Shown: positions 26,576 through 38,531 of the stretch, one piece after another
Layout: each line of letters begins with the position of its first letter
Numbering within the stretch: position 1 is the stretch's first letter
Assembly: GCA_010909165.1 (NCBI GenBank)
Contig: MU008169.1
Coordinates: 1,860,001 to 1,924,000 of the forward strand
DNA length: 64,000 nucleotides
Direction of reading: 5' to 3'
DNA from: Anthoceros angustus
Taxonomy: Eukaryota > Streptophyta > Anthocerotopsida > Anthocerotales > Anthocerotaceae
Translations under genes and position numbers: made by a program
The notes under the pieces: model-generated
What the model was told of the DNA's origin: nothing
Databases searched by the model: none
The model's input: the letters and a program-made list of their open reading frames with translations, nothing else

Positions 26576-28572
26576 GTATGTTTATTGCATACGTTGTATT
26601 AATACATGCCCTTTCTAATATGATATAAGGTTTCTGAGTGATTATTTTTGTTTATAGATTAAATTAATTGATTACATAAGTTATCTCTCGATTTAATTAT
26701 TTTTATATTTATCTGAGTGGTTAACATTGTCAGCCCATTATTCCGAGTCCCAAACCCCCGATTCCAGCGATTTGAATTTTGTTTGCCACATGAGAGATAT
26801 CAATCGGAGCAAAGCACGCAATCAGACTAAATCCGCAATGTGTCGTGTCGTGCTATGTGGCATCCAAGCTAGTCATCCTTCTATCATTGCCTTACACATG
26901 CACTCTTATTCTCACATGCCCTCAATATCACACACCACATAGATGACAAGAGTCACGTTATTTTTCAAGGAGCGATCTGCCATAGCAACAACCTATGTGG
27001 TGATGTTGTTCCTCTGCCACCATTGTGCGCTGATGTTGGTCCTCCACTACTAGAATCTGCTCATGGTTATAGGGTATTACGAGACCCTTATTTTATGTTG
27101 TCTGCGACTTCACCATCACTATTTCAATGCTAATCAATTCCAAAGTTTTTCTTGTGCAACTTGATTCATTTTTCTTCTTTCTTAAGGTCTAATTTCATGT
27201 CAACTTGGTAAATATTATGCTTTTGGAATAATGGCATGTACATCTTCCCCCCTGCTCCCCCCCAACGAATACTTTTGGTAAGGCTTTGATGACCTTATGA
27301 GTGAACAATGAATTTTTCCCACATAAGTTGCACTTTGTCAACAATTGTGAATTGTGTATGCCTATGGAATGATCTTCAACATCTGATGAAACAGTTGTAC
27401 AAAGCAATCTTGCTCCATCCAATATAGTGGCTATCACTTTCTGTTACACAAAACTCCTCTAGATCTCGAAAGAATTGCACTTCAATGCGTATGCCTTCAG
27501 TTTACTGCTTGGTTTAACTGTTCACCATGATAAGAATAAAGCTTCGTGACTCTCTTCTTATATTCACACAAACTACTTGAGAGCAATCAGACATAGCTTG
27601 TCAATGACCTCTCAAGTCATGTCATCGTTGGTATCCAACTATGTATCTTTTAAAAATGCTTAAGTTTGAATGTTTTGTTATTGTTGGTTAGTTCTAGAGA
27701 ATGTCAAAGTTATGAACGATAATCCTTGAAACAGAGGAGATAGACTTTCTAACATTTGAGAAATTAATTGTTAAGAGAATTGGGTTAAATGCACATTTTC
27801 TTATGGGGAGCGTGACTTTTTGCCTAAGGATCCTGCTCAAAAGGGTTCAGCTCATTTGCCAACTCATGTGGAGACTAGCTCATTTGCCAACCAGTTGCCC
27901 TGTCTTGGACACAAGGGAGAGGCAGCTGTGAGGGCGAACGATTAAAGAATACCTGGTGAGCTGGGAGAGCGACTGTGGCATGCCGCCAAGCTAGGAGACT
28001 TAAGCTTTCATGGACAATTTCTAGCATCTGTTTCAACGTGATCAGGAAGAAGGAATAAGCCCTTCATACAATTCTATTAAGAGAAAGGAGGAGGATGCCA
28101 TGGCAGCGCAAGCCATGGACGAACGAGTTAGCAACGAGCTCGATGTGATCGAGCCGACTGATCATCAGCCGGATGGGTATCGTAGCTAGCGGCCCGCTTA
28201 GCAGCCAAGGCAACTTAGGGCACACAAGGAATAGAATGGAACCTTAATTAGGTTAGTTGTGAGTCAGCCTAACCCCGATTAGAACTAACCCAGTCTAGTA
28301 AACAGACCAACGTCCTAGGGTCAAGAACAAGATGTTGTCCTACGGAGGTACAAGACCAACGGAACAAGGCCAATAGAACTCTCTTACATTCTCGATGCTC
28401 GCGCATCTTGTGACCGTGTGCGCCTTGGCGACGATGCTCACGGAGATCTTCGGTTGCAACGCTACCAGGGTGAAAATAGTAGGCTTGATGCATGTCCTCA
28501 CGCTTACAATTAAAACATGACAAGATCTATAAATGATCATTTGATTCACTTGGAATGGCTTTTAAACAATTA

Positions 28573-28637
<65 letters not shown>

Positions 28638-28689
28638 TTTAACTAAGGTAGAGGACCTACATCTGCTGTCATACTACTGACCATATCCG
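26576..28689. other. AT-rich intergenic stretch; (ATT)n microsatellite at 28569-28636
   Basis: No recognisable gene. The microsatellite is about 22 ATT units. A minus-strand open stretch at 27195-27437 has no family that I recognise. A GC-richer island at about 28090-28250 is also unassigned. Confidence 0.5.
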
Positions 28690-30297
28690 CTGATTTTGCA
28701 GATATGCTCATTGGCGTTCATGTAAGCATTGTAAAATTGAGAAGAATCTACAGATGAGGTGACGGCGGACTCAATAAAGTAAACTCTATTGAGCATCAAA
28801 TCACTTATGGAGGTCCAATTCCAATTTTGCCAATCATTGCTAAGAGTTATGTGTTTGGTTACCTAAAATGTACATATGACATATTTCCAAATTTTATCTT
28901 TAAAAATAAAGAAATACGTACTCCCCACATGGTATAATCATTGTTTACGAGGAAAATTTACCGTGACAGCATCTGTAAAACAAAATATTGAATAATTTTG
29001 TTTTTGAAACAATTAGTGCCAACTTCCTCCTGGACAAAAGCATAGGCATAGAAAGAAAAAATGTGAATACGATCTAAACTTAATTTTACACAAGTTCTTA
29101 CCTGGGCATTTGTTGCACCAAAGAGTCGACAAAATGGTTCATCGTTATTATGACTTTCATGTTAATATTTCCTGTTTCGTCACCATTGTGTCCCAATAAC
29201 ATAACCTGAATTGCATGAACGCATGGGTATGAAATTTGTAGGAAACAACAGGGTAGCTTTTTTCACGCGAATATTTTGTAATTGATGGAATTCATATTGA
29301 ATTAGTAATGCATACCTTGTTGTGAGACGTATTCGAGATAGTAACATTGGTTGAACCGAGTCTTACGTCTATCAAACTATCCGCACAATCCGACATAAAC
29401 ACATGGTCGATCCATTTATTATTGCCGGTGATGAATGAGATGCCATCACCATCGTTGTTGACCACCCACTCTAAGTGATATGGATCAATTTGTATTTACG
29501 TATTCCCAGCAAGTGTGGAATTATATATGCTGATCCCAAGAATTATGACATTATGCACATTCCTAATAGTGATACAAGGCCCATGTGCAATGTGAACATC
29601 AGCTCTTCTACCATCAATTGTCTTGTTATTTTCAACCATAAGTGTTTGTTCAGAGCGATTTTCATATTTGTTGCAAAAGTGATCCACAACGGCTCGATTT
29701 GAGTCACTACATGGCGAAGTGTGCCCGGTGCAAGATTCACAACTTCGTCATCACTTGAGGTGACTATATAGATATTGCCATTTTTCCCACCATTGGCATA
29801 TTTAGCAAAACCAATTGCACATTCTGCCGAGACTAGTGTTGTCTATTGTTTGGCCTATTTGCGTCACATCTCCAGCAATCATCAATTGGGTTTCCCGTTG
29901 TTGAACATGTCAAGCTGGTTAAATAATACGACACGAGAATAAAACATTTATAATTAATACATATGTTGCATGGAATCATGATTATAAATGCAAGTTGGGA
30001 ATATGAATGCACAACAAAAATCATTTACAAAACAATTTGAAACATGCGAAGGACAGTCACATACCTTGAGACTTTTGAGGAGAAAACCTTGGCATGATAT
30101 TTAGTTGACATCGGTGCATTGTGAGCATCTAATGACGTTGCATAAGGAAAAGCAGAGATTTTAGTTGGAAAAGATTTAAATGAACGGTGTAACTGATGTG
30201 AATGGACTAAGGAAGATGTGATGAGACAAAGACATGAGTAGAGAAAAAATAATTCGACATAGAGTGACCATTTAGAAATTAGAGGAACGGTGGCCAT
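28690..30297 (-). pseudogene. Pectate lyase (PL1) pseudogene with introns
   Basis: Family role: calcium-dependent cleavage of cell-wall pectate, secreted. Exon 1 (30297 down to about 30066) begins with a hydrophobic signal-like segment (LFFLYSCLCLITSSLV). The later blocks are in family order: NPIDDCWRCDANRPNNRQ, CAIGFAKYANGGKNGNIYIV, PGTLRHVVTQIEPLWITF, KTIDGRRADVHIAHGPCITI, WVVNNDGDGISF, WIDHVFMSDCADSLIDV, then after an intron VMLLGHNGD and FVDSLVQQMPR, and finally WQNWNWTSISDLMLNRVYF (about 28800). It is disabled by an in-frame stop after RPNNRQH, a frameshift near 29645, a TAA near 29513 and further decay at the 3' end. Introns remain, so it is not a processed copy. The substrate-binding VMLLGH is kept, but the downstream RCRHGY-like segment is corrupted. 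Confidence 0.88.
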
Positions 30298-30900
30298 CTT
30301 TGATAGATAGATAGTTTGTACATAGATAGAATAAATTTTCTCATCCTTTGGGTCGCACGCAAGGCACTAGGAAAACCAGTGCTAAAACTTGGACTTGAAG
30401 TTGCACATCTAAGGGAAATAAAGAAAGAGCAGATTTTACAAAGGACAATAAGGAAAGGTTAGAAGAAAGCACATTGTGCTATACACAATAGCAGTATTAA
30501 TGTGTCCAATGAAGTTTTAGTATTTACAACTAAACAAAACACATGATATAGGTTGCAAACAAATTTAGAAAGCACGAAGTAAGTAACTTCAACATGGAAT
30601 TAAATTATCATAATAAGTAAATAGTTATATTTAATTTTAAATATTTCTAAAATATCTATAAAAACTTTTAATTTTACTTTTAAAATCCATAATTAGTTTT
30701 TTCTAAAAAATTTGAAGAGAGAGAATTTTATGTGATCAAATATAGGTCATATTAATTCTTAATACCAAATCAACTGTCTTGCTTATCTTTTTCTATATCT
30801 TACGTATTTTCTTATTTCTAAAGTATCTGTACCATCTATTGATATTGCACTTGGCGGACTTTCTGGTCTCAGTGTACAAGCATATGTACCTTGGTTTTGA
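30298..30900. other. AT-rich spacer
   Basis: No gene or repeat that I can support. Confidence 0.45.
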
Positions 30901-31015
30901 AATGCGTGATTGTGGGGCTTAGTCCCCTTGGCATGGTGTCCTTCATTGGGTTTTTCCTCCTTTGTTTTTTGAGTGGATGGGTTTTTCGTATCTCTTTTTA
31001 ATAATAAAGTCTCCT
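30901..31015 (+). mobile_element. Short retroposon tail (AATAAAGTCTCC family), plus strand
   Basis: GTGGGGCTTAGTCCCC is followed about 60 bp later by GGGTTTTTCGTATCTCTTTT and TAATAATAAAGTCTCC. A possible short target repeat TACCTTGGT flanks it (about 30887 and 31041), but this is weak. Confidence 0.6.
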
Positions 31016-31573
31016 TGGTCGAGTCTCACTATTCAGACATACCTTGGTAATGAATTGATTTTGAGATTAATAAATAAATTTTGAGATTAATTCAACGGTT
31101 CATTGATTTGTTCATTAATTCGTAGGTGCTATTCGTGCAACGACTACAGGGTGACGATTCGCCCATTCACACAAAAGGCCATGGGACATACAGGTGTACT
31201 AGTTGGACAAATTGGTAAAAGATCGCCTCAGAACTGCTTGGGGCATTCCGATTCCCACAACATCAGATTACGATAACATGGTACCCGTTACAGTGCATTC
31301 CAGACTGCAAATTCTGTGCACTCCGAGCTACTCACACGTAGACTATCAACAAACGAAAAGAGCCACAACCCTGCCCAAAAGCAAGAGCAATAGCAAGAAA
31401 AGCTATAAGACTCCTGGTCATCAGTCTAAACCCTAGCACCAAATGCACAAGAAAAGCGTTACATCCTCACCAGCCCTAACAGCAAATGCACAATGAAGCC
31501 GAGAGTTACAGTCTAACAAACCCTAGCACCAAATGCACAAGCAGAGCGCCATCGCCATCGCCATCGCCCCGAG
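31016..31573. other. Intergenic / 3' UTR with small direct repeats
   Basis: A 24-bp phrase CCCTAGCACCAAATGCACAA plus G occurs near 31432 and again near 31520, with a weaker copy between. It is probably the 3' flank of the hydrophilic frame to its right. No gene is seen. Confidence 0.45.
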
Positions 31574-32088
31574 CTACTGTATGTAGGACTGGCCGGTGAT
31601 GTCCCTCCCCCGGTCCCCGCTAGAAGGCGGCTCGTGCTGCACATGGTGCGCGGGCATGTCCTCCGCCAAGCCCTCGGCGCTCTGGAAGTCGCTGGCCCGG
31701 CCCAGGCCCTGCTCGGCCCCGGGAGCCAGCTCCTGCTCGTCCTTCCTGTAGAGGCCCCGCCGTAGGCATCGCGGGTCACCGGCGTGAGCGCCGGCACAGC
31801 AGGGCCGGCGCTCCGGCCATGGCTGCCGGTGCTGGCGCTGGTCACCGTGCTGCCTTCCTCGGTGGATCCAGTGCGGGACTCCTCGTGGGGCTGATCTTGC
31901 TCCCCTGCCTGCGCCGACGAGTAATCCTTCGAAGTTGCTGTGGACACGTTACAGCGCTCGACTGTGGAGCCTCCCGGCGGCAGGCCTTGTCCCGATGTGA
32001 GCAGCTGCGATATGGAGCTGGTGTCTTCCGAGTCCACTCCTCCCGCAGACATCTTTGCTGTGGCTGATTTCTGCGCGTCTCGCTCCAT
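31574..32088 (-). CDS. Short hydrophilic protein, apparent single frameshift
   Basis: Starts MERDAQKSATAKMSAGG at 32088 and stays open to about 31755, rich in S/G/T/E. In the original frame the rest becomes an unlikely RS/W-rich tail. Shifting one base in a G run near 31754 gives LYRKDEQELAPGAEQGLG...DITGQSYIQ and a stop at 31574, which looks like a natural low-complexity, LEA-like C-terminus. The total length (515 nt) is one base short of a multiple of three. No domain is recognised, so no function is assigned. The choices are a real gene with a homopolymer undercall, or a broken gene. Confidence 0.5.
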
Positions 32089-32318
32089 AATCCGCTCTCG
32101 ATCGCAGCTCCACGCTCGCCTCCACCTGGCCGCATCCTCCGGCTAGCAGGAGCGGCCAAGTGTCCTTGCCACGTGTCGGTACATGCTGCGCCTGGCTGGC
32201 CTTTCGTCCAAGCCACATTTGTTGCAGCATGTAAAAGGGCATGTAAGTTGCGACCCCTAACCACGGTGGTGTCACTAAGGACCATTAGGTGCCATACGTT
32301 ACATGTATTGGGGATGAA

Positions 32319-35300
32319 TTAATTTACTTCAACTTGATTGAGTTCATAGTCATAGTATTGTTTTGTTTTAGGATCGTAGTAGCAATCTATGGACGTATAT
32401 GGGGAGTCCGGGGCCTCCGAGCTTCCTTTGCTACTTGCCCCACCTATACCTATATAAAAATACAAATATAAGTATTATATAAATATTAAATATATAAAAT
32501 AAATTATTTTTGAGTATAAAAAACTTACTTGTATATATATTCACATTGTTAAGTCTTTCAGATAGAGAAAAATTCGGTTCTTTGATATTAGAGTTATATG
32601 ATTGCCACAAAGTGGACAGAGAAGATTTGCAGGAAGTTGCATCTAGCTCATGCGGAAGTCCTTTTGACTTAATCCTGAAATACATAATATTTATTAGCAT
32701 TTAAAAGTACTAAGTATCTAAAAATATTCAGATATACTATAAAATATTAATATAAATTTATTTTTAATCACAACATCTAGTTTAATATTTGAAAAACTCA
32801 ATTGATTACATACTTATTGGCTTTGATAGTTGTATTAAGTGAATGTTCATGTGACGGGATGTATTCATTTGCGGTATCATGTTCGGTTTCCTCTTGAAGA
32901 TACTGAATATCATCAATTCCTTCGTTCTGCATAAATAAGTTGGTAAATAAAATTTTAATTATTCAAGAACTAAGTTTATGATTAGAAGTAAGTAATTTTA
33001 AGTTTAATTACTCAAGAACTAAGTAAATGATTGGGATTCATTAATTAATTAAAAATTTTAATTACTCATGAACTAACTACATGATTGGAGTAAAGTTTGG
33101 TGGAACCTAATTACCTCTTCGTGGACAATCCATACTTGCTCAGTACTTTCTGAAAGATCCTTGTATGAGGGTTGCAGCTCTTTCTCAATGTTGCATGAAG
33201 GTTGCGCCTCTTTCTCAAATTTGTCTTCATTTGGTAGTTCTAAATGTATTAAAAGGAATGTAAGACTTTAAGAATTATACTTTTAGTTTTCATACTATTT
33301 GGATATATAAAATCTTATAAAATATAGTTTGACATACTTACCATTAATCAATGGGAGCGAGGATGTGTAGGTAGGTTGAATACTATTGGACATTGTTCCA
33401 TCTTTCCTCCCTGAGAAGATATGAGATGAAAAACTAGAAGAAACATCTAAGTCAGACCCTGGAAGATCATCCATTGAGTCCCCTTGTAACATAGTTGAGC
33501 AACTTGAAGACCAGCTTCGTGCCCCCATATCAGTTGAAGCCACAAAACTGGTCTTCATATGACTCACATTTAGCTCTTTGCTATGCAAGTCATAACATTT
33601 AAAGCTATCCAAGTCAAGTTGTGAGCTATTGGCTATGGATGGGGGATCTTGTTCATCTTTGAAAAGAATAGATGCAAGTTCATATTTGTTGGTTTCCTTA
33701 TTATCATAATCTAACCTTGCAATTGATTTGGAAATAGGTATGCTATGGCTACTTGTAGAAGGACCGTAAGTGTCACAAGGAACAGATGCTTCTGATATTC
33801 TCATGTTTGCATGGTGTTCTTCAAATAAAGTCTCAACCATCTTCTCTCTCATGCAAAGGTTGTCCTTCTCATTCACGGGAGTATTGCTGAAGCCTAAAAT
33901 CACTTTGTTGAATATCTCATTATTCTTGTGGATGTCTATATCAGTACTAGGATCACATTGCGAGAGACAGTCTCCTTTAATGCTAGTATAATTGCTCGGG
34001 GTGTAGAGTCGTGAAGAAGACCTTTCCTTGTGTAGTGATCTAGAGCTACTTTGGGTTATAACTTTCTCACTTGAAGTATCTTGTGCAAGCCATCTGTCCC
34101 AACCACAAGGAGGACTCTCGGGAGGCGAGTCCTTATATCTTGAATGCTTATATTCCTTTACTTTGGAAACATCAAGTTGAGTAGTCTTTTTGGTTTGCTT
34201 GGAAGAGTCTCTCTTTATCTCGTCTTTCTTCTTGTTGAACTTTTTCCATTTTGATGTACTTTCCTTATTTTCCACAACCAAAACATGCTCATCAATCAAA
34301 GCGCTTTCTGTCTGGACAATCATTGAGCCAGGCTCATCCTTGCAGCTCATGAGGGAGTGACCATCTGGTTCATTCCCTGTTTCATCTCGACATTCTGATA
34401 TAGGCTGGCTTTGTCGATCATTTTCCTGAATAGAAGGCATAGCTGTTTGATAAGGATCCAACCTTTTAAGCTCAGATGTAAGAAGATTATGAGTGTTAGA
34501 TGCTAATAGTTTTTGCCTCTTTGATCCAGCTAGAGCTTTCAAATCTGCTAGTGATTGTATATGTTTTTGATCAAGTGCAACGACAGGTGCAGCTGCGATT
34601 TTTGGTTTTATAGTCTTTTGACTTTTTGCTTCTCTATGGTTAATCCCCTTGTCACTATGAATCTTACCAAATACAGGCTCTTGACGATTATGTTGAGTAC
34701 CACTGTCATTTGGAAATTCGGTATTTATTTGCACTGTGGATATAGCCAACGGCATTCGGGATCCAAAAGCTATATTAATTGATCTTGGATTTTCCAACTT
34801 GTTCATTTGTCTTCGATTTGCTAGATCAGAGATCCCGTTTATAGCTGAAATTCCTACACATAAGTACCTAAGTGAAATTCATATTTTAACAGAAAAGTTG
34901 AACACCCCATAACAAAAGCTACTTACCCTCAACTGATGCAAGCAACCCTTGAGTGCTTAGAAGCGTGCCTACATCAATCACCTGGTTGCAAGAGTCTACA
35001 CCAACAGTGAAAGCATGTTCCGTAGGCAGATTTTCTTCACCCTCTTTTTCAGCGTTTTCTTCACACTCATGAAGGCGACTCCGCATTGTGAATATCTTCC
35101 TCAGCTTACAAACTGGACCTAGAACAATCGAATCTATTGACCTGTGAGCACACAAAATTGCCTTATCTTCAAGTTTTTTCTAGCAAGCACTTCTTATGAA
35201 TACAACTTCTAGAACATTTGAAATCAACAAATTATGAAATTTGTACCTGAAGCTCATAACCCGAAAGCAATGGTGAAATAGATCAGCAACATCAAACACT

Positions 35301-36443
35301 AAATTCAGCCATTTGTTTCGCTGTATCTGCAAATGAGAAAAAATATATTTATATCCATGGATTTAGGAAGATAGAAAGTTTTTAATAATTCAATAAAAAT
35401 ATAAAATTTCATCCAAATTACTTTATCACAGGAAGTACTAACCATGGAGATAGGTATTTGGCAATGAAGAGGTGTACTCTTGATCTCACTGAATGATGTA
35501 GAAAAATACATCTTCCTTCTAGTATTTGTAGTATCACTCACTCTGAAATACGTTCATAGTAACATAACTTACTTTTTAATGTAAAGTTTTATACACTAGT
35601 TAACAAGACCGATCTCACATTGTACTCAAATTACCTGAGTTCAAAAGAAAAGTGTTGTCCTTGTGGTACAATTAGTTGCAATACCAAAAAAGGTTGCAAT
35701 AATTGTAGTCCTGATATTTACATGTAGTATAAGCCTAAACAAAATTTTGCAATGCAAGGGATTGTACAAGTAGGATGCAATTGACGAAGTTTGAATACGA
35801 GAACATGCTGGTACCAGCTTTTATATCATCTTTTGGAATTTGTAATTTTGAAGATGGTCCTCCTGTACAACTATACGTGTAACCCTTGACGGTTTTTTCG
35901 TACACCTGAGCAAAGGATACAACTCAAAATAGGGCTTAAGATCACACCAATTTATTTCATGCACTTCAGAGATGACCGACAATCTAGTATAGAAAAGTTG
36001 GAAGGCGACTACCTCAAGGTCAGAATAATGTAGAGACATGTGGTCCTTTAATAGAGAACCTATAGTTACCTACAACTCGTATGACATCATTATAAAGGAG
36101 TGCTAAAACGACCAAATTGTCTATGTAAAAGGGATAAATGAATAGAAGTGATTTAATGGCTTACCTTCTGCACACCCTTGCCAGTAACTTTGCAATTTCC
36201 AATAGGATTGCTACCCTGAATTTGAGCAAGCATATAATCCATTTTATGCAAATCATAGCAAAAACAACAAGATATTTTTTTTGTGTGTGTGTGTGTGTGT
36301 AAAATGTAATAGGAGAGTTATTGATGGACTACATTTATCAAGACAACAAAATATTGTAAGGAACTTACTTGTGCGCTGAAAACTGTATATGACGATCCGC
36401 CTTGATATCGAGTTGATGTGATGGATTTGCTCATGGATGCCAT
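32319..36443 (-). CDS. CFAP20DC: CFAP20DC homologue (CFAP20-like domain protein, cilium-associated), 12 exons
   Basis: Exons from the 5' end: 36443-36369, 36215-36165, 35905-35815, 35710-35635, 35542-35443, 35326-35247, 35141-34927, 34853-33342, 33239-33115, 32926-32814, 32674-32529, 32449-32319. All GT-AG; phases fit and give 904 residues. The N-terminal CFAP20-like domain (residues 1 to about 200) carries YQGGSSYTVFSAQG, GPSSKLQIPKDD, LQPFLVLQLIVPQGQHFSFE, FSEIKSTPLHCQIPISM and VCKLRKIFTMRSR, which follow human CFAP20DC (C3orf67) as I recall it. INIAFGSRMP follows, then a long serine-rich disordered region (exon 8, 1512 nt), and the C-terminal CYYDPKTKQYYDYEL, the counterpart of the vertebrate CYFDPQTGKYYEL tail. 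CFAP20 itself is an axonemal inner-junction protein. The role here is inferred to be in the sperm flagellum. Confidence 0.92.
36280..36301. repeat. (TG)n microsatellite in intron 1 of CFAP20DC homologue
   Basis: About nine GT units, within the first intron of the minus-strand gene. Confidence 0.85.
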
Positions 36444-38531
36444 TTTCATCACATGTTCACTCCAAATACCAACTCGGTCAACGTGAACAAAGAGCTGATA
36501 ACAATTTATACTGTCGCTTGCCGAATAAATTGGTTTGATGTTGAATGTTGCTAAAATTTGCCTTGTTGATTATCCATCAAGTCACACGCCGCACTTATCA
36601 CATACCGTAAGATAGTTATTGAGCTATATCAACAACTTATTGATCTACACGTCTTGTGTCTTCAATGTACTTGAACCTTGATTCCAATATATCCTTACAC
36701 TATGAAAATGCAGCACTCACAAGTTCCACGAATTCAACTCTATGGTCTTGTCCTAATGCATCATGTATTGCAACTCCCTATTTTGTTCTAGTCAAGAACA
36801 TTTTCCTTCCCTCATTTGTTGCATGGTTGCATGCCAAGAAAAATGTTCATGTCATGCTACTTAGTTTTATTTTCTTGAAATTCCCTCCAAGAAATCAATA
36901 TTTTTATTCAAATATTATTATATAAGATACCTTGTACATTATGAGCAACATATTCTTATGTCTTCTCAATTAGATCCTTCTCAGAGTGAAATTCTACTAA
37001 GTGGAATAATGGAATGTCAAACATGACCTTAGGGACAACTAAGCACCACTTTAGTCCATGGTGCAACATAGAATTCAAGCTCCACACAAGTAACCCAAAC
37101 TCTTGAACCAGAGCAACTTAGTATCTTCGCTAGTACTTTACCATATCAAAGCCTAGCCATTCAAGGTCAATTGTTCTTGTTGTTTGCGATCATAAGAAGC
37201 TTTACTTAACAGCTGGGTCTTGGGGCATGAACAAGTACAAATCTATAGTAATTCATGATTCATGAGCTGATTTATATCCACAAACTTTTTCATCAAATAA
37301 AAGTCTTAAACTTTCTTGAACATGAGGAGTCCTCTTTATTTCTAATTATTTTTAGGAATTATATAAATTACATTGGAAGAAGCTCTTTTAAAAGCCCTCA
37401 AGTTTTGTACCACATAGATAATTGATGAACAAGTACTAAGCCTGAAAAGTGCAGAATTGCAAATGCCAAATAAAACACAAGCTCATTTTAGCTCACACCA
37501 CTAATAAGCTATATTATATGTTAGGTAATAAATTTTTAATAATACATGATTGTAGATTATAATATACTACATGACCATAAGAACACTAAGGACGGATGAC
37601 CGTCATGGGACATCCAATACATACACCACCATGTCGGGTGTGCGGATGAGCAGCAAACAAAACAGTGAGCGTGCTATTATAAGTGGTAAGTACATATGTA
37701 CATACATGAGGCGGGGATGATGAACGTGCGGCGCGTGAAAGGCCAGGTCAACTGTCCTCTCCCGAGATGACATCACGCAAATTCGGTCGCCCCTGTGAAA
37801 GAAAGGCCATAGAAAGGGGAATCGGATGCATCCAGCATGTTGGTGCTGCGATACATCCAAGCCAAGCCAGGCTATGGCAGCACAGCACAGCACAGCGCGG
37901 CTTCTGAGCCAGCAGCACATGGAGGAAGGCAAGGTGAAGGTGGAGGCGAGGTTTCACCTTCAGCACCCAACAAGGAAAGAAAAGGGGTGGAGAATCCACT
38001 CTACAATGCAGACGCCGCAAGCGAGGAGGCGAGGTGGGTCGTATTTCGGGAGCGTCGTCGGCGGCGGCCCCCACCAGCAGCGTCACCCGTCTGCTTATAA
38101 TATGGGGAATGGACGCACCACCCTCCAGCTGCGCAATGGCAGCCTGGCCCGGCCTGCTTTGATGCCTTCCCTTCCTTCCCTTCCTTCCCTTCGTACAGCA
38201 AAAGGGGGGAGGAAGTGGAGGCACGAGCCGGGCCCTGCGAATGCTGCCTCGCTTCCTTCCCTTCTCCCCTCCACGCACCCTGCCAAGTATGTAGCGGGAG
38301 GCCCCACCCCGGAGGAATCAACGCGCCTTCCTCTCTTTCTACTTTGACCATGCGTGACAGCCATGCGGCGCCTGCGCACACGCCTCCTTCCAGCTTTTGG
38401 GCTTTCCATCCCCCGTTGCCTGCTCTGTCGATCAGTTCCGGTTGTGGGTTTTTGTGGGCGGTTCGGGAAAATGCGGGGCGGGCGAGGATCTGGTAGCAGG
38501 TAGCAGCGCAGGGTGGTGGAAGCAGGCGGCC
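36444..38531. other. Intergenic; divergent upstream regions
   Basis: The 5' flank of CFAP20DC (minus) and of the U-box gene (plus). It contains the second copy of the 28-bp motif (37584-37611; see 15797) and a CCTTCCCTT pyrimidine run at about 38165-38195. No gene is recognised; long overlapping frames at 37.8-38.5 kb are GC-rich and look non-coding. Confidence 0.5.

Noticed and set aside
27195-27437. Minus-strand 80-residue frame with KCNLCGK, considered as a retrotransposon zinc knuckle
   Set aside because: No CCHC spacing, no neighbouring gag-pol sequence and no ATG context; support is insufficient.
28569-28636. Regular repeat that might be read as a CRISPR-like or regulatory array
   Set aside because: It is a plain (ATT)n microsatellite.
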